A DNA stretch of 64,000 bases from Desarmillaria ectypa (lineage: Eukaryota; Basidiomycota; Agaricomycetes; Agaricales; Physalacriaceae), in NCBI GenBank assembly GCA_030407005.1, contig JAUDYN010000015.1:124001-188000 (forward strand). Direction: 5' to 3'. The number at the start of each line of letters is the position of its first letter. Position 1 is the stretch's first letter. Shown here one piece after another: positions 46,402 to 59,084 of the stretch. The position numbers and the translations under genes are program-made. Below the pieces are notes generated by a model. The model ran no database searches, had not been told where the DNA came from, and worked only from the letters and a program-made list of their open reading frames with translations.

Positions 46402-47586
46402 ATGCCCGAAGAAGAATGAAACCCCCAGGAACCAAGAACCATTTCACTCGGCATTGCCATCGGCAGCACTATACTATTGACTTTTTTCATGGTCCTTGCC
46501 ATACTTATCTACGAGGAAGAAATTAGGGCACTGCTCCAGCAAAGGCACACCCAACAACCCACTCCATCCCCCTGACCTCCCTGACATCCAGACCATGTCA
46601 TTCCCAGGGAGCTACCCCCTGTCCGACTGGGAGAACGAGTGATGATACCACTCGTCCACCCTTGTCCCCGGTTCACAATTGTCTCCTCCTCTGAGGGGAG
46701 TTCAGATTCGAGGGCCCTGACTCCTGGGCCCTCCTCTGCCCACGTACATAATGCATGAGCAGTCCTCCTCTGGTACCAGATGGAACGACCCACCATCACA
46801 CTAGAGCAACCAACAGCCACATACATGGTGGCCCAAGAATATGCACAGGACATTTGGCTTGCGCTTGATGATCCTCCGCCCGCTTACCCCAGCCCCCCCC
46901 CCCCTTGTCTACCAACCTCTGCCCTCTGCATATCACATTGGAGGGAATGATCAGATTCCCTGTCACCCAACAGCGATGACAGTAGAAGGTCTGGTCCTTC
47001 CAGACCCCACCACCCTGATGATCCTGCCATGGATCGAAACCATCCCTATGGACCATGGGGACGAGAAGCATGGCCCAAGGAAGGAGAGTCCATCTCTCTC
47101 TCCTCTCTCCCTGTCATTGAGATCTCCAATGATGAGTCCGACAATGATATCATCAGAGACAACACCCCAGTCCCGGCCCCTCCCTGTGCCACCGACAACC
47201 CATTCAACCCACATGGGGAAGACTTCATCTGGCCTGACCTCTCTGAGGTCGACCAAAGACTTTTCGGTCCCTTCCGGACTACCGCTTGGGAAGTCCGATG
47301 CAGAGACATCGAAGCCTGAGACCTCTGGGAAGAGCCCAGAATTGAAATGGATGAGTGGTTGGCACTCAACTGAGGGGACCCCATTCGGGTCCCAATCAAT
47401 GGGCCCAGCTCTGCTAGGGCCAACATCGTTGCTGCCTGGATTTGTGCAAATTGCAACCGAAGTATATTCCACCCCTCCGCAGGGGATTTCTTTCCAGGGC
47501 TTCAGCCCCGAGATCCAGATGAGCAACAGGAATTGGAGAGGACCCTCCAGCACCTATGGAGGCTGGAGGTGGCAAGAGAGGAGTGA
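46402..47586 (+). pseudogene. E2 ORF1: membrane-segment and PPxY protein (broken)
   Basis: Starts MPEEE, then a TGA, then the same hydrophobic segment as E1 (IAIGSTILLTFFMVLAILIY) and EEEIRALL. It continues with MERPTITLEQPT, QEYAQDIW, PPPAYPS (PPxY), MDRNHPYGPW and FIWPDLSEVDQRLFGPF, in the same frame as the N-terminus. The first Arg codons lost in E1 are CGA here. A shared TGA closes the frame at 47584-47586. Confidence 0.72.
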
Positions 47587-49102
47587 TTGGGGGCAAAGGC
47601 CCCAGTATGATATGTTAACCTATGACACAGGTTACTACGGCGGGCTGGACTACCACCAGCCCCAATACGAAATATATCCGGACCACCCACCAGATACCCC
47701 GGTCGCAAACCCACGACCACTGCCTGACTTGCCCCCACATCATAGGGCACGTCACCCAGGTTACCACCCCTATCAGGGTGGTAGTCTTCTCTTCGCAGGG
47801 GTGGGAGAAGACATGGAAGCTGAAGGAGCCCCTGCAGGAAATGCCACTGCAGGGGCATCAAGAACTCCTGCCATGGCAGAAGAAATCCATCAGCAGATGA
47901 AAACCACGCTGATGGAAAAAGAGTGACACATTGCAGAGATGCATGAAGAGCTCGACAGGGAGGAATCCGCCTGCAAGATGATGACAGATTACCTCAGGGA
48001 TCAAGAAAAGGGGAAGGAACTGGAAAGGGGAAGACCATCGGGGGAGCCACCAAGAGGCCACCCGGGTTACAGGCTGGATCATTACTCAATCCCAAGACTG
48101 CCCCCCAGTCAGGGACCTCCTGACCCCATCCCAAATCCTGTCAGGAATGCCACTGCTGATGCCCCTTATCTGGGCATCAAGCCAACCCTTGTCAAGGTCC
48201 CTGCTCCATTCAAGGAGGACCATGATGACATTGAATGCTTCATTGGCGATTGTATCGCCTACTTTGAAGTGTTCCATCATTACTTCCAGGTGCCATCGCA
48301 CCTGGTACTATTTGCGACATCCCACTTTGAGGGTGCCACCAAGGACTGGTGGGTCTACAAGAGACCTGAATACTGGGTGAGAGATGCCTTTGATGGCACC
48401 ACCGCCCATTTCAGATATCCCGACTGGGCTGACTGTGTCGACCTAGTCACATGACAATTCCGGGATCCCGCCATTGAGGAGATCCACGAGAAGCACATGT
48501 TCGACTTGCACATGGGAGCTCAGCCCACCTCCCATTATTTCCAGAAGCTTGAGGAAGAAGCCAAGCTAGTGGGTCGATGGACCAATGAAGCCAAACGCGG
48601 CACAATGGTGAAGGTGGTAAGACTGGGAGTCTCCAGTTCTTATACGACCTTCATATCCAACATGGGCATGAGCATTCCATGCTCATATCTGGAGTGGAAG
48701 GAATGCATCCTCTGGATGTATGAAGAGAGACAGCAGAAGTGGGTCTTTGATCAGACCACCAGTATGCCTCGGGATGGCCAGAAGCAGAGCCTGTATCCCC
48801 AACAACAGCAGCCCAGCAGCAAAAACACCGCTGGGGCGACAAGTTCCTTGGCCCCAAAGCCAACTGCTGAGAGTGGAGGAACCAGTCAGGATGCTGGAAC
48901 TGGTAAGTGGACAATGTACGGAGGGGCAGGGAAGCCCATGGACTTAGACCAGCAATGAGCCGAGGGGTGTTGTTTCAGGTGTAATGAGAAGGGACACCTG
49001 AGCAGAAACTGCCCTACAAAAGAGAAGAACATTGTGAGATATGTGGGGCCCACTGATGCAGTGGTGCCGAGCACCTCCAAGGTTGAGGAGGTAAAAGAGT
49101 AG
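47399..49102 (+). pseudogene. E2 gag (broken)
   Basis: ATG at 47399 (MGPALLGPTS), in the +1 frame relative to ORF1. GGWRW segment, Gag domain (FIGDCIAYFEVFHHYFQVPS) and a zinc knuckle near 48970-49015 (CFRCNEKGHLSRNC). Native stop TAG 49100-49102. Internal TGA codons occur at ~47923, ~48453 and ~48956. Confidence 0.83.
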
Positions 49103-52100
49103 GGCATCAAGGGTTTGATTCCCCTTGCTCACCCAAGTCTCAAGGTGTGTTCTTGGCTTCCACAGGTCGGACTAATTACTATGAAAACAGACTATTATAT
49201 ACCAAAAAGAATATACCCATGACTTCACAGAAGCTGAAGACTGATCAAGAATCAACAAGAACAAACAGGTATGTCATCCTTCTAAAAGACACTGACACAA
49301 GTATCTGTAGTGACAACTCCCAAGCCTCCGACGAACTGGAGCGGGACTTGCCAGATGGTGCTGGTGCCACAACAAAGTCCAATGAGCAGAGCTCACCAGA
49401 TACACCGCTGAGTGCACAGCGATGGACAGGGACCAGTAGGCAGGACTCCTTTGGGCCTCCCAGAAGTCCAACCGTCCCAGTACCCTCCTCAAGTGGAGGG
49501 GCAAGCCCACCAGTTCCACCAGGGTTGGCAGAGGACCAGGACAGTGCCTCTAACCAAGGCCAGGACTGACGCCCCGGACAAACTGGTCTGGGGAGTGGAA
49601 AACTTGATGAAGCTGAGTACCAAACCAGGCTGGTAAGTCACAGGATCAAAGCCGAAAGGAAGGAAGTTGCTAGTGCCCAGGCGATAGAAAGGGGGCAGGA
49701 TTACCCAAACCAGACTGGTATGGGTTACAACCGTGCGAAGGTCGCCTTAGGCACTAGCTGGGAGTCAATGACTAAGGAAATTCAAACTCCATCATGAGTG
49801 GTGCCAGCTGAAGAACACAGGAAGGAAGCCGCTAGCGCCCAGGCGGTAAAGAGGGGGCATTTCAGTAGAACAACAATTATCGAAGTACCTGATGAAGAAG
49901 ATGACACTGCATTTAGGATGTGGCAAGACAGCCAATCCAAAGCCAGTACCCCGATATCCAGAACACTAGAAAAACAGACTATTGACCTTCCAAATGCATG
50001 GGGAAGCATCATACCCAACACCCATCCTAACAAGGGGGTATCAACTGCTTCCGAACATATGGGGAAGCAAGACAAGTCTTCCAAACATACAGGGAAGCAG
50101 AATGACTTCCAATGGCTCAGACTATTTGGGATGGATTGGACGTTGCGTGCAATATGCAACTCCAAGGAGTTGGCGATCACCAAGGCGGTTCTCTCCATTT
50201 GGGTACATCCCAAACAACTTGGAGAAATCGATGAGGATCTCATTCAGAACCTCAGAATGGGAGGGAGTACAGCCTGAGAACAGCTCTTTGAACTACACGA
50301 ACTGATCTGCTATATCCACAGTACCAGAAGCTCAGGACGAGATTTCCTGGTGGATATCCAACTTTCCCCATGTACCGGGAAACAAACATTGACAACCCGA
50401 GCATTGTTGGATAGTGGCTGCACAGGCAGTTCTATCAACTGAATGTATATCCAACAACACCAGTTGGATACCAGGAAGGCCGCTGTCCCTATACTGGTCT
50501 ATAATGCTGACAGAATGCGCAACAAGGCAGGGGACATTACAGAATTTGTGGAACTCCGAATGACTATCGGAAACCATAGCAAATGAATTGACCTTGCAGT
50601 CACTGACTTAGGCTCCAAAACCGTGTATTTGGGCCACGACTGGCTTAAATGCCATAATCCTTTCATCAATTGGAAGGCAGGAACCCTGACATTCGGACAA
50701 TGTCACTGTGTTCAGAACCACTTCACCTTGCCTGATGCAGATGAAGAAGACCAATGGGACGAAGAGCTCAAGGAAGGAGAAAGTATTCTTGCCATCAATA
50801 TGCAAGAAGAAATCATCCTTTGTGCCATCCATCATGCAAATGAGTTGGCCACAGCCGCCAATGCTGAAAAACTGAAACAGATGTTTGAGGAGCTCATGCC
50901 TCCCCAATACCAAAGCTTTAGAGATTTGTTCTCAAAAGAAAGCTTTGATGAATTACCAGAAAGAAGGCCCTGAGACCACGCGATTGAATTGGTTCCCAAT
51001 GTGAAATCTACCTTGGATTGCAAGGTATACCTGCTCAACTGAAATGAGCAAGAACAACTGGACAAGTTCTTGGATGAGAACTTAGACTCAGGACATATTC
51101 GCCCCTCGAAATCCCCCTTCGTCTCACCCTTCTTCTTTGTCAAGAAAAAGGATGGTTCTCTTCGACCTGTTCAGGATTATCGAAAACTGAATGAAATGAT
51201 GATCAAGAATCATTATCCCCTCCCTCTGATCTCCGAACTCATTGACAAGCTACGTGGAGCTAAATACTTCTCCAAGCTGGACATATGATGGGGATACAAC
51301 AATGTTCACATTCGAGACAGAGATGAAGAAAAAGCCGCATTCAGAACCAACTGAGGACTCTTTGAGCCAACAGTTATGTTCTTTGGACTCACAAACTCAC
51401 CAGCCACATTCCAGTGGATGATGAATGACATATTCAAGGATTTGATCACCAGAGGAAAAGTCACCATTTACCTCGACGACATTCTTATTTTCACAAAATC
51501 CTTGTCTGAACATCGAAACATAGTCTGACAAGTGCTCCAACGTCTCCAAGAGAACAAGTTATTCCTCAAAGCAGAAAAATGCGAGTTTGAAGTACTCAAA
51601 ACTGAATATCTTGAGGTTATCATTGGCGAAGATGCCATTCACATGGACCCAGTCAAGATCACGGGCATAGCAGAATGGCCCACTCCAACAAAGAAAAAGG
51701 AACTACAATCCTTCTTAGGATTCATGAACTTTTACTGCAAGTTCATCTGGGATTACTCCAAGATCATACACCCCCTCACCCAGTTAACCAGAAAGGTGGA
51801 TTGGACATGGGGACCAGAACAAGAAAAAGCATTTAGACAACTCAAAGAGTTGATGATGACCAACATAGTTCTTACGATTCCCTCGGATGATGGGAAATTC
51901 CGAGTAGAAGCAGATGCTAGTGACGGAGCTATTGGCGCTGTTCTCAGTCAAGAAAAGGATGGCAAATGGAGACCAGTTGCTTTCATGTCAAAGGTGCTCA
52001 CCATCACCAAGCGCAATTATGAGATCTATGACAAAGAGTTACTAGCAATCATGCTAGCACTAGAAGAATGGCGTCATTATCTTATGGGCACCAAGGAGAC

Positions 52101-54033
52101 CATCGAGATCTGGACTGACCACCAGAATCTTCAATACTTCTGAAAACCTCAGAAGTTGAACTGCAGACAAGCTCGGTAGGTCACTGAACTAGCAGAATAT
52201 CACTTTGTTCTTCAACACAAAGCTGGAACTGTGAATCAGAAGGCCAATCTTCTCAGCAGAAGAGACAACCACAATCAGGGAAAAGAAGACAATCAAGATG
52301 TTGTTGTTCTATCCCCAGAACACTTCCAGGCATTAATACTGCCCACAACTGAGGAACGACTCATGCGTATAAGAGACGCAATGAAACAGAAAGACCAGTG
52401 GGACCACAGGATCGAGAAATCCCTTAACCACAAATGAGGGATCACTCAGGAGAACAAACTCCTGTGGTATGACAGAAGAGTCTATATTCCAAATGACTCT
52501 ATCCTACGCGGTGAGATCATTTCACAATTCCATGATCATATCACTGCCAGACACCCAGGTATTGCCAAGATGAAGGAACTCATCCTTCACGAGTATTGGT
52601 GGCCAAAGATGAAGAAGGACATTGAGTCTTACATTAAAGGATGTGAGACTTGCCAATGAATGAAGAGTGACACGCAGGCCAAGGCTGCGCCTCTTCATCC
52701 AAATGCAATACCAGATACACCATGGACCCACATCTCAGTCGATATGGTCACAGGACTCCCAGAGTCAGAAGGATGCGATGCTCTACTCGTCATTGTAGAT
52801 CGCTTCTCCAAGAACATTCTCCTCATCCTGTGTAACGAGGAGCTGTCTGCAGAAGGATGGGTGTTGATATTGTGCAATCATGTATACGCCAAGCACGGGA
52901 TGCCACAGGTGGTCATATCAGACAGAGGACCACAATTCATTTCAGCATTCATGAAGGAACTTTACCAAATGCTAAACATCATGCAGAACACCTCCACCGC
53001 ATACCATCCACAGACTGATGGACAAACAGAGAGAGTCAACCAGGAAGTGGAAAAGTATCTTCGAATCTTTGTCAACCATCATCAAACAGACTGGGTAGCA
53101 TGGCTACCACTTGCAGAATTCGCCCACAATAACCAAGTCCATTTGGCCATGGGCAAAAATCCATTCATGGTTCTGTACAGACGAAATCCCCAACTCATTC
53201 CTGAGTCCATTCAAAAAACCAGCTTCACAAACCCAGCAGTGGTCGACTTCATGGAAACAATGGCCAAGGTCCATAAGAAAGTACATGATGCCTTAGAAAA
53301 GGCAGCGGTGCAAATGAAGGTGCAATATGACAAAAAGAAGCAGTCTCCATGGGAATACAGAATTGGAGACAAGGTATGGCTCAATATGGCCAACCTTCAT
53401 CTCCCCTGACCAAAGAAGAAGCTCGACAACAAACAAACAGGACCATTTGAAATGATTGAAAAGTCAGAAGCAGCAGCATACAAGCTAAAACTGCCACCTC
53501 ATTGAAAAATTCATCCTTGGTTCAACGAGAAGTTGTTGACTCCCTATGTTACACCTTCATTCCCGAACCAACAGTCACCACTGCCTCCTCCTCCAGACCT
53601 TGTTGATGGTCAAGAAGAATATGAAATTGAAGAAGTCTTGGACTCGCACATCAGAAAGGTATGATCCAAGCGAGGACAACTATCTAGGGAAGTCATGGAC
53701 TACCTAGTCAAGTGGAAAGGATGGACCTGTGAACACAACTCATGGGTTCGAGAGAACAAAATGACGAACACCTTGGAAGTGATCCAAGAGTATCAGGCTA
53801 GCATAAACCATGCCATATACACTCCAAAAATCACAACAAAGAACAAGATAGTGGTCAAGATACTGGACCACGAATATTCAGAACATGGCGACGTAGCCTA
53901 CCTCACCAAAAGAAAAGATGGATACATGAAATGGATCATCAATTCAGATGAGAATGTATGGAAGAACCTGATTGATCAATACTGGATCAGTCAAATCACA
54001 ACACAGTTCGACACCCCTTTGGAAGAGCCTTAG
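49091..54033 (+). pseudogene. E2 pol: protease, RT, RNase H, integrase, chromodomain (nonsense-riddled, frame intact)
   Basis: It reads in the -1 frame from the gag end to TAG 54031-54033. Protease DSGCTGSS near 50410; RT with [20 protein letters not shown] and YLDD near 51470; RNase H near 51900; integrase finger near 52540-52660; DDE core near 52740-53040 with YHPQTDGQTERVNQE. The chromodomain is near 53690-53790, and the second chromo-like segment near 53840-54000. Every recognisable open piece lies in one frame, so the lesions are substitutions: TGA 49567-49569 (CGA in E1), TGA 49795-49797 (CGA in E1), TGA 50971-50973 (TGG in E1), and others. Confidence 0.9.
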
Positions 54034-54065
54034 CAGTCAGGACGACTGCTTTAACAAGGGGGTAA

Positions 54066-54487
54066 TGTTATGATTTTTCCATTATCTTATCTTATCCGAG
54101 TCATATCCATGACTCAGCCATCTAATCTATCCAGAAACCGACTCATATCCAGCTATTCGCCAGCTACTACCCTTGTTCTCACCGTCTGTCACCCCAGACA
54201 CTTTTCATTGGTTCTATGATCCTCCCAGATTGTCCTACTTCAACACCATTTGTGCATGGACCGTAGTGTTTCATCTAATTATAACACCATAGAAATACTA
54301 TATAAACAGAGTAAACTAGACTGTTGTACTCTATCTCTTGTTTAAATTACAACCATATACTTCTTGTCTACACAACACAGAAGGTCCTAAGCTTCTATCT
54401 CTCACTTTGGGTGATCATTCGAACGTGTAATGGCCCAGAGAGATCAACTGATGACCCCAAGTCACGTGTCCAAGTCAGTACCTAACA
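54066..54487 (+). repeat. E2 3' LTR
   Basis: Pairs with 45919-46340. It is preceded by AACAAGGGGGTAA and followed by CAAAG. Confidence 0.95.
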
Positions 54488-54492
54488 CAAAG

Positions 54493-57040
54493 TCAGCATT
54501 CATTCCATGCTGTCAGAGTCAGAATCTGCTGGTACCAGCAGCTCAACCAACACCTTCTCCCTTGGGTCAGGGGGCTTGCTACCATGTCCCTGGCTAGCAC
54601 TTTTCTTAATGGAGCTAGGCTGAGGTCTTGTCAGACTCAGCCAAACTTTCAGATCCTGTTTTGGATGCCCTCTTTTTACCACCTGAGTGCTAGTGGCTTC
54701 CTTCTGTTCTTTGGCCTGCATTTGCTTGGGAATGTGAACAGCATTGGGAGAATGCTGGACTCAGCTTGATGCTGCTGAGGTTCCACTACTATCAGTTCTG
54801 GTGGAGTACTTGGAGATGGTACCAGGTGTAAATATGGATGCCATCATTGCAGTCAGTTCTGCCATCTGGTTTCTCCCAACTGGACCTGATAGCATGTGGC
54901 CCTGGCTTTGGCCTTGGTAGGTGCTTGTTTCCCCCACCAACCCTGGTGAGGTTTGTAGACTTGGCTCCCTAAACAGGGGTTCTGGGGTGTTTGGCTTCAG
55001 AGGCCTGAGGGCATCCCATCTATTGACCCCTATCTGCAGTTTTACCCATGTATCCAGTGAGTCTACTGAAGTAGACTCAGTGGACTTCATGGCAGTGCCA
55101 GCACTGCCTGACAAATCCTGCACCTCATTGGAGGCTCAGGATTTGCTATAGATTATTGTGTCAGTGTCTTTCAGGAGCATGACATACCTGTTTGTTGTTG
55201 ATTCTTTGGTGTTCTTTGGTTTCAAGGTTGATAACAAAGTCATATATTTATGCAGAGTATTCGAAAGTTCTAGATCAAGTATATAAGTCTGACCCATGGA
55301 AACCGAGGACTTACTGCTAGGAGATTTGGTCAAGCAAGGGGAATCAAACTCTTGTTGACCTATTCTTTTATCTCCTCTATCTTGGCTGTAGGCAGCACCA
55401 CTTTATTAGTGGGCCCTACTGATCAAATATCCTTAAAGTTCTTTCTTCTAGGACAGTCCTTGGCCAGGTGACCCTTCTTATTGCACCTGAAACATCTTCC
55501 TTCTGCTTTCCATTGATCAATCTCCATGGGCTTGCCTAATCCTCCATATGTCATCCATTTTCCACTTCTGAGATCCCAACTGACCCCTGCATTAGCAGTC
55601 AGCTTTGGAGCCAAGGAACCTGTCACCCCAGCAGCAGCTTTGCCACTGGGGGTTGGGACAGGAGTCCTTCTTCTGCCTGTCCCAAGGGATGCCCATGGTC
55701 TGGTTGAAGACCCACTTCTGCTATCATTCCTCATACATTTGTGAGATATGTTCTTTCCACTCCAGATATGAGCATGGAATGTTGATGCCCATATTGGAGA
55801 TGAAGGTTGTATAGAAGGTCAGTACTCCTAGATGGACAGCCTTCACCAGGGTGCTACACTCATTCTTATCAGTTCATCAGCCTGCCAGCTTTGCTTTTTC
55901 TTCTAATTTCTGAAAGTAATGGGAGGCAGGCTGCATTCTCATTCGAAGGTCAAACATCTGCTTTTTATAGACTTCTTTGATGGCAGGGTCTCTGAATTGT
56001 CGAGAGACTATATTCACAAAGTCATCCCAAGCAGGGTATTGGAAGTGAGTGATGATGCCATCATAGGTATCACTGACCCAGAATTCAGGTCTCTTGTAGA
56101 CCCACCAATCCTTGGTGACCCCTTCAAAGTGTGAGGTCATGAATAGTATTAGGTGTGACAGCACCTGAAAATAGTGTCAGAACACTTTGAAGTATGCAAT
56201 ATAATTGCCAATGAAGTGTTCAATGTCATCATGGTCCCCCTCAAATGGCTTAGGGGGCTGGACAAGAATGGGCTTTATCCCCAGATAAGGGGTGTCACTG
56301 GGTGTGTTTCTGATGAGATTAGTGATAGGGTCAGGAGGACCTTTTCTGGGAGGCAGTCTTGGGATCGAGTAATGATCTGGCCATGGACCAGAATAGCCTC
56401 TTGATGGTTCAGTCAGTCTTCCCCTTTCTGGCTCCTTCCTCTTCTCACTATCACAAAGATAGTCCATCATCATCTTCTTGATGGATTCCTCTTTTGTGAG
56501 TTCCTGGTGCATTTCTTGAATGCACTTCTCCTTTTCAGCCAATGCATTCCTGGTTTGTTGCTAAATTTCTTTCACCATTTTTGGGATGGATGATGATCCT
56601 GCAAGAGTCATCACTGCAGGGGTTGTCTCAGGTTCCATGTCTTCTCCTGCTCCTGTGAATAGAAGACTTCCACCCTGATAGGAGTGGTAACCTTGTTGAT
56701 GTGTCCAACTGCAGGGTGGTAAATCAGGCAAGGGTCATGGTTTTATGACTGGAGTGTCAGGAGGGTAGTTGAGGAAGTTCATGTATTGGGGCTGGAAATA
56801 TCCCAGCCCACCATGATGTCTGTAGTCATATGTAAACCTATCAAAGTTGGATGTCCAGTCCATTCTCTTCTCTTCTGGCAAGCTCTATCTGCTATAATTG
56901 TCAAAGGGAGTGACCCAGCTCCCATCACTCCTCCACCATCCTTAGGTGTAGCTCTGGTACCAAGTCACTGATGGTGGGACAATAAAGCTCTCAGTTCCTG
57001 TTAGCATGGATACAGGCCTGAATGGTGGTGCCTGCATTGA
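54493..57040 (-). pseudogene. Element O gag and start of pol (broken)
   Basis: Minus-strand homologue of E1/E2 gag. GWWRSDGSW and YHSYQGGSLLFTGAGEDME near 56650-56930; a coiled-coil part near 56420-56540; Gag domain (FIGNYIAYFKVF, AKDWWVYKRPEFW-like) near 56080-56260. A zinc knuckle CFRCNKKGHLAKDC lies near 55450-55500. The gag stop is TAG 55362-55360. The -1 pol frame then reads QEFDSPC and continues to E2's insertion point at 54492. Confidence 0.8.
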
Positions 57041-57893
57041 GGCCTCATACAGGGTCACCTCGGTTGAGGGCCAGCCACTCATCCATGTCAGGATGTAACT
57101 CTGGCCAGGCCATTCTGGCCTTGACATCTGCCTGTCATATTTCCCAGACAGCAGATACAAAGGGACTGAGTATTTCCTGATCAATATTGGCAAGTTTGGG
57201 CCAATTTCAGTCAGTCCCATCTAGGTTAAAGGGACTGTTGGGAGGGAAGGTAGTGGCCATAGTTGTGGCATCAGAGCTTCCATCAGAGTCACTGGAGAGC
57301 TTGATAATGGGGAGGGAGGAAGAGAAGTTGGTTCCTCCTTCAGGCCAGAAACCTTGTTCCCAGGCCCAGGGTTTATATAGATGGTTTTGATCCAGTCTGG
57401 GATCATTGGGGTGTAGGGTCCTGAGGTAGGGTCAGGCAGGAGTAGGAGAATGGGGACACTGGGGTTGGGAGTATGGAGGTAGGAGGTCCTCATTTGCAGT
57501 CCATACATTCCTCGCATATTCTTGTATGAGGGTGAGGGTAGGTCATTCCATCCTCTCATTTGAGGAACCTGAGGTCAGGGTCCTCCTGTTGATGTTCTCC
57601 TCAGAGGAGGAGGCAGTAGAGAACCAGACCTGGAGGCAAGAGAGTGGTATTTCTTCTTGTCTGACCAGTCAGACAGGGGAAAGCCTTCTGAGAAGGACAT
57701 GGTCAGGATGTCAGGGAGGGTGAGAAGGAAGTTGTGGTGAGCAATGGGGTTGCTGCTCTTGTCAGAGTAGAGCCCAGATTTCCTCTTTGTATGCTAGTAT
57801 AAAGAGAGCAGTGAATATAACGAGTAATGCAGCACCACTGATTGTGATGCTGATATTGATAGTTTTCTGGTTTTGTTGGTTTTCTTTGGGTAT
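57041..57893 (-). pseudogene. Element O ORF1 (membrane-segment protein, broken)
   Basis: The start codon position holds ATA (57893-57891) where E1 has ATG. The frame then reads ENQQNQKTINIS and a hydrophobic segment (ISITISGAALLVIFTALFIL) followed by AYKEEIWALL, then TGA 57764-57762. In the same frame further on come QEYARNVWTANEDLLPPYS, LPIIKLSSDSDG, NWPKLANIDQEILSPF and MDEWLALN. The PPxY motif has decayed to LPPY. Two ORF1 positions I checked downstream share the frame of the start, so there is no net indel. Confidence 0.68.
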
Positions 57894-57933
57894 ATGCTTC
57901 TTTTACAGCTAGCATATAGGAAGTGGTAGGAAA

Positions 57934-57946
57934 ATCTTTCAACTAA
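57934..57946 (-). other. Element O primer-binding site
   Basis: On the element strand TTAGTTGAAAGAT abuts the 5' LTR. Its complement ATCTTTCAACTAA matches the LTR segment ATCTTTTGACTAA (58094-58082) at 11 of 13 positions. The two mismatches are explained by one ancestral CG that decayed to CA in one copy and TG in the other. Confidence 0.65.
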
Positions 57947-58341
57947 TGTTAGGACCTGATCCTAGCACATGATCTTGGGATGTTGAGTCACTTTTGGGCT
58001 GTCTCATGTTTGGACAATCACTCATGGATAAGAGGACTGCTAGTCTTTAGAAGAGTGCAGTAGAAGGTATATGATTTAAGTTTAGTCAAAAGATAGAGAG
58101 TATGTATAAAACTACTCTACTTATATACTGAAAGTACACTGCTAATAATAGATGAAATGATGGGATACATGAGGGGAACTAGAAGGAGTCAGATGACTGT
58201 GGTCCAGTAATGGTGAGGCTATTGGGAATAGATGAAGTCTTCATGGTTTGATAAGACTAAGAGGGTGTGAATGGTTAGATATAGATTGGATGCATAAGCA
58301 TTCTTTCATGAAAATGATTAGATAATGGAAAAATCATAACA
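57947..58341 (-). repeat. Element O 5' LTR
   Basis: Same length (395 bp) as 18737-19131. Followed on the plus strand by CTGAG (58342-58346). Confidence 0.93.
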
Positions 58342-58346
58342 CTGAG

Positions 58347-59084
58347 GGTTTGTGTATGTTAGTATGAGTAGGGGTGAACTAGTGTTTCTACATTATCACA
58401 TTTTTTACTTGGAGTGCACAAGACCTCTTTACCATAGGCTAACTATAGACCACCTTCTAGTCAACAAGTACAAGTATAGCTCAAGGGCATTAATAAAAGC
58501 CATAATTCTATCAATATGGAAAGGCACTCTGCTTAATGAAAATAGCTTACTGGAGGACTGGATAGACCAGAATAGGGCTTTAGTGGGTATTTTGCCAGGT
58601 TGCCAGCAACCATGCAGTAAATATTGAGTCTCACACTTACCTGGGTAGCAGGCATATATAAACACATTTCTTCATGTAAATTCCCCCTGGCTTGGCCATG
58701 TCATTTTAGGCTTTTAAATTTTCTTCACTCTCTAAAGGCATGCCCCTAAACCAAGTGAGTATTCTGGGTTAACTTAGTTAACTGTGGAATATCATATATA
58801 AGTTATACAATGCTCTACAAAATAAAAATAAAAAGAAGACTGCACACTCATCCTAAAGTCAGCCATCAATCATCTATTGATCACATATCAGCAGCTGACT
58901 CTCATATCTTATCATATCCACCAGAAAGGTACTAAATTGGAAAATACCAATAAAATCACATTCAATCATATGTAGACAAGCTAATTCTATCATTCTCAGC
59001 TATAATCACATAATATTACATTAAAAAATACTATATTAAGATTTTAGTCTAGTAAAAACTCTCATACATATACTACCAAAAAAC
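58347..59084. other. AT-rich sequence right of element O; no gene recognised
   Basis: CpG-poor and AT-rich like 17263-18731, with no convincing ORF. It is the right flank of the O insertion site. Confidence 0.45.

Larger units (their letters stand above)
45919..54487 (+). mobile_element. Element E2: full-length chromodomain Gypsy element nested in O
   Basis: 8569 bp, with two 422-bp LTRs (45919-46340 and 54066-54487) and duplication CAAAG (45914-45918 and 54488-54492). It carries no inserted element, so it shows the family layout best: LTR, self-primer site (46341-46354), ORF1, gag, pol, polypurine tract, LTR. The pol frame is unbroken by indels for 4.9 kb but contains many nonsense codons. 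Confidence 0.95.
18737..58341 (-). mobile_element. Element O: decayed chromodomain Gypsy LTR retrotransposon, split by two nested insertions
   Basis: Matching 395-bp LTRs (18737-19131 and 57947-58341) are flanked by the 5-bp duplication CTGAG (18732-18736 and 58342-58346). On the minus strand the order is LTR, ORF1, gag, protease, RT, RNase H, integrase, chromodomain, LTR. Removing E1 (23220-45760) and E2 (45919-54487), with one target copy each, leaves about 8.5 kb, the size of E2. O is full of stops, has at least one frameshift and is strongly CpG-depleted, so it is the oldest copy of the family here. Confidence 0.93.
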
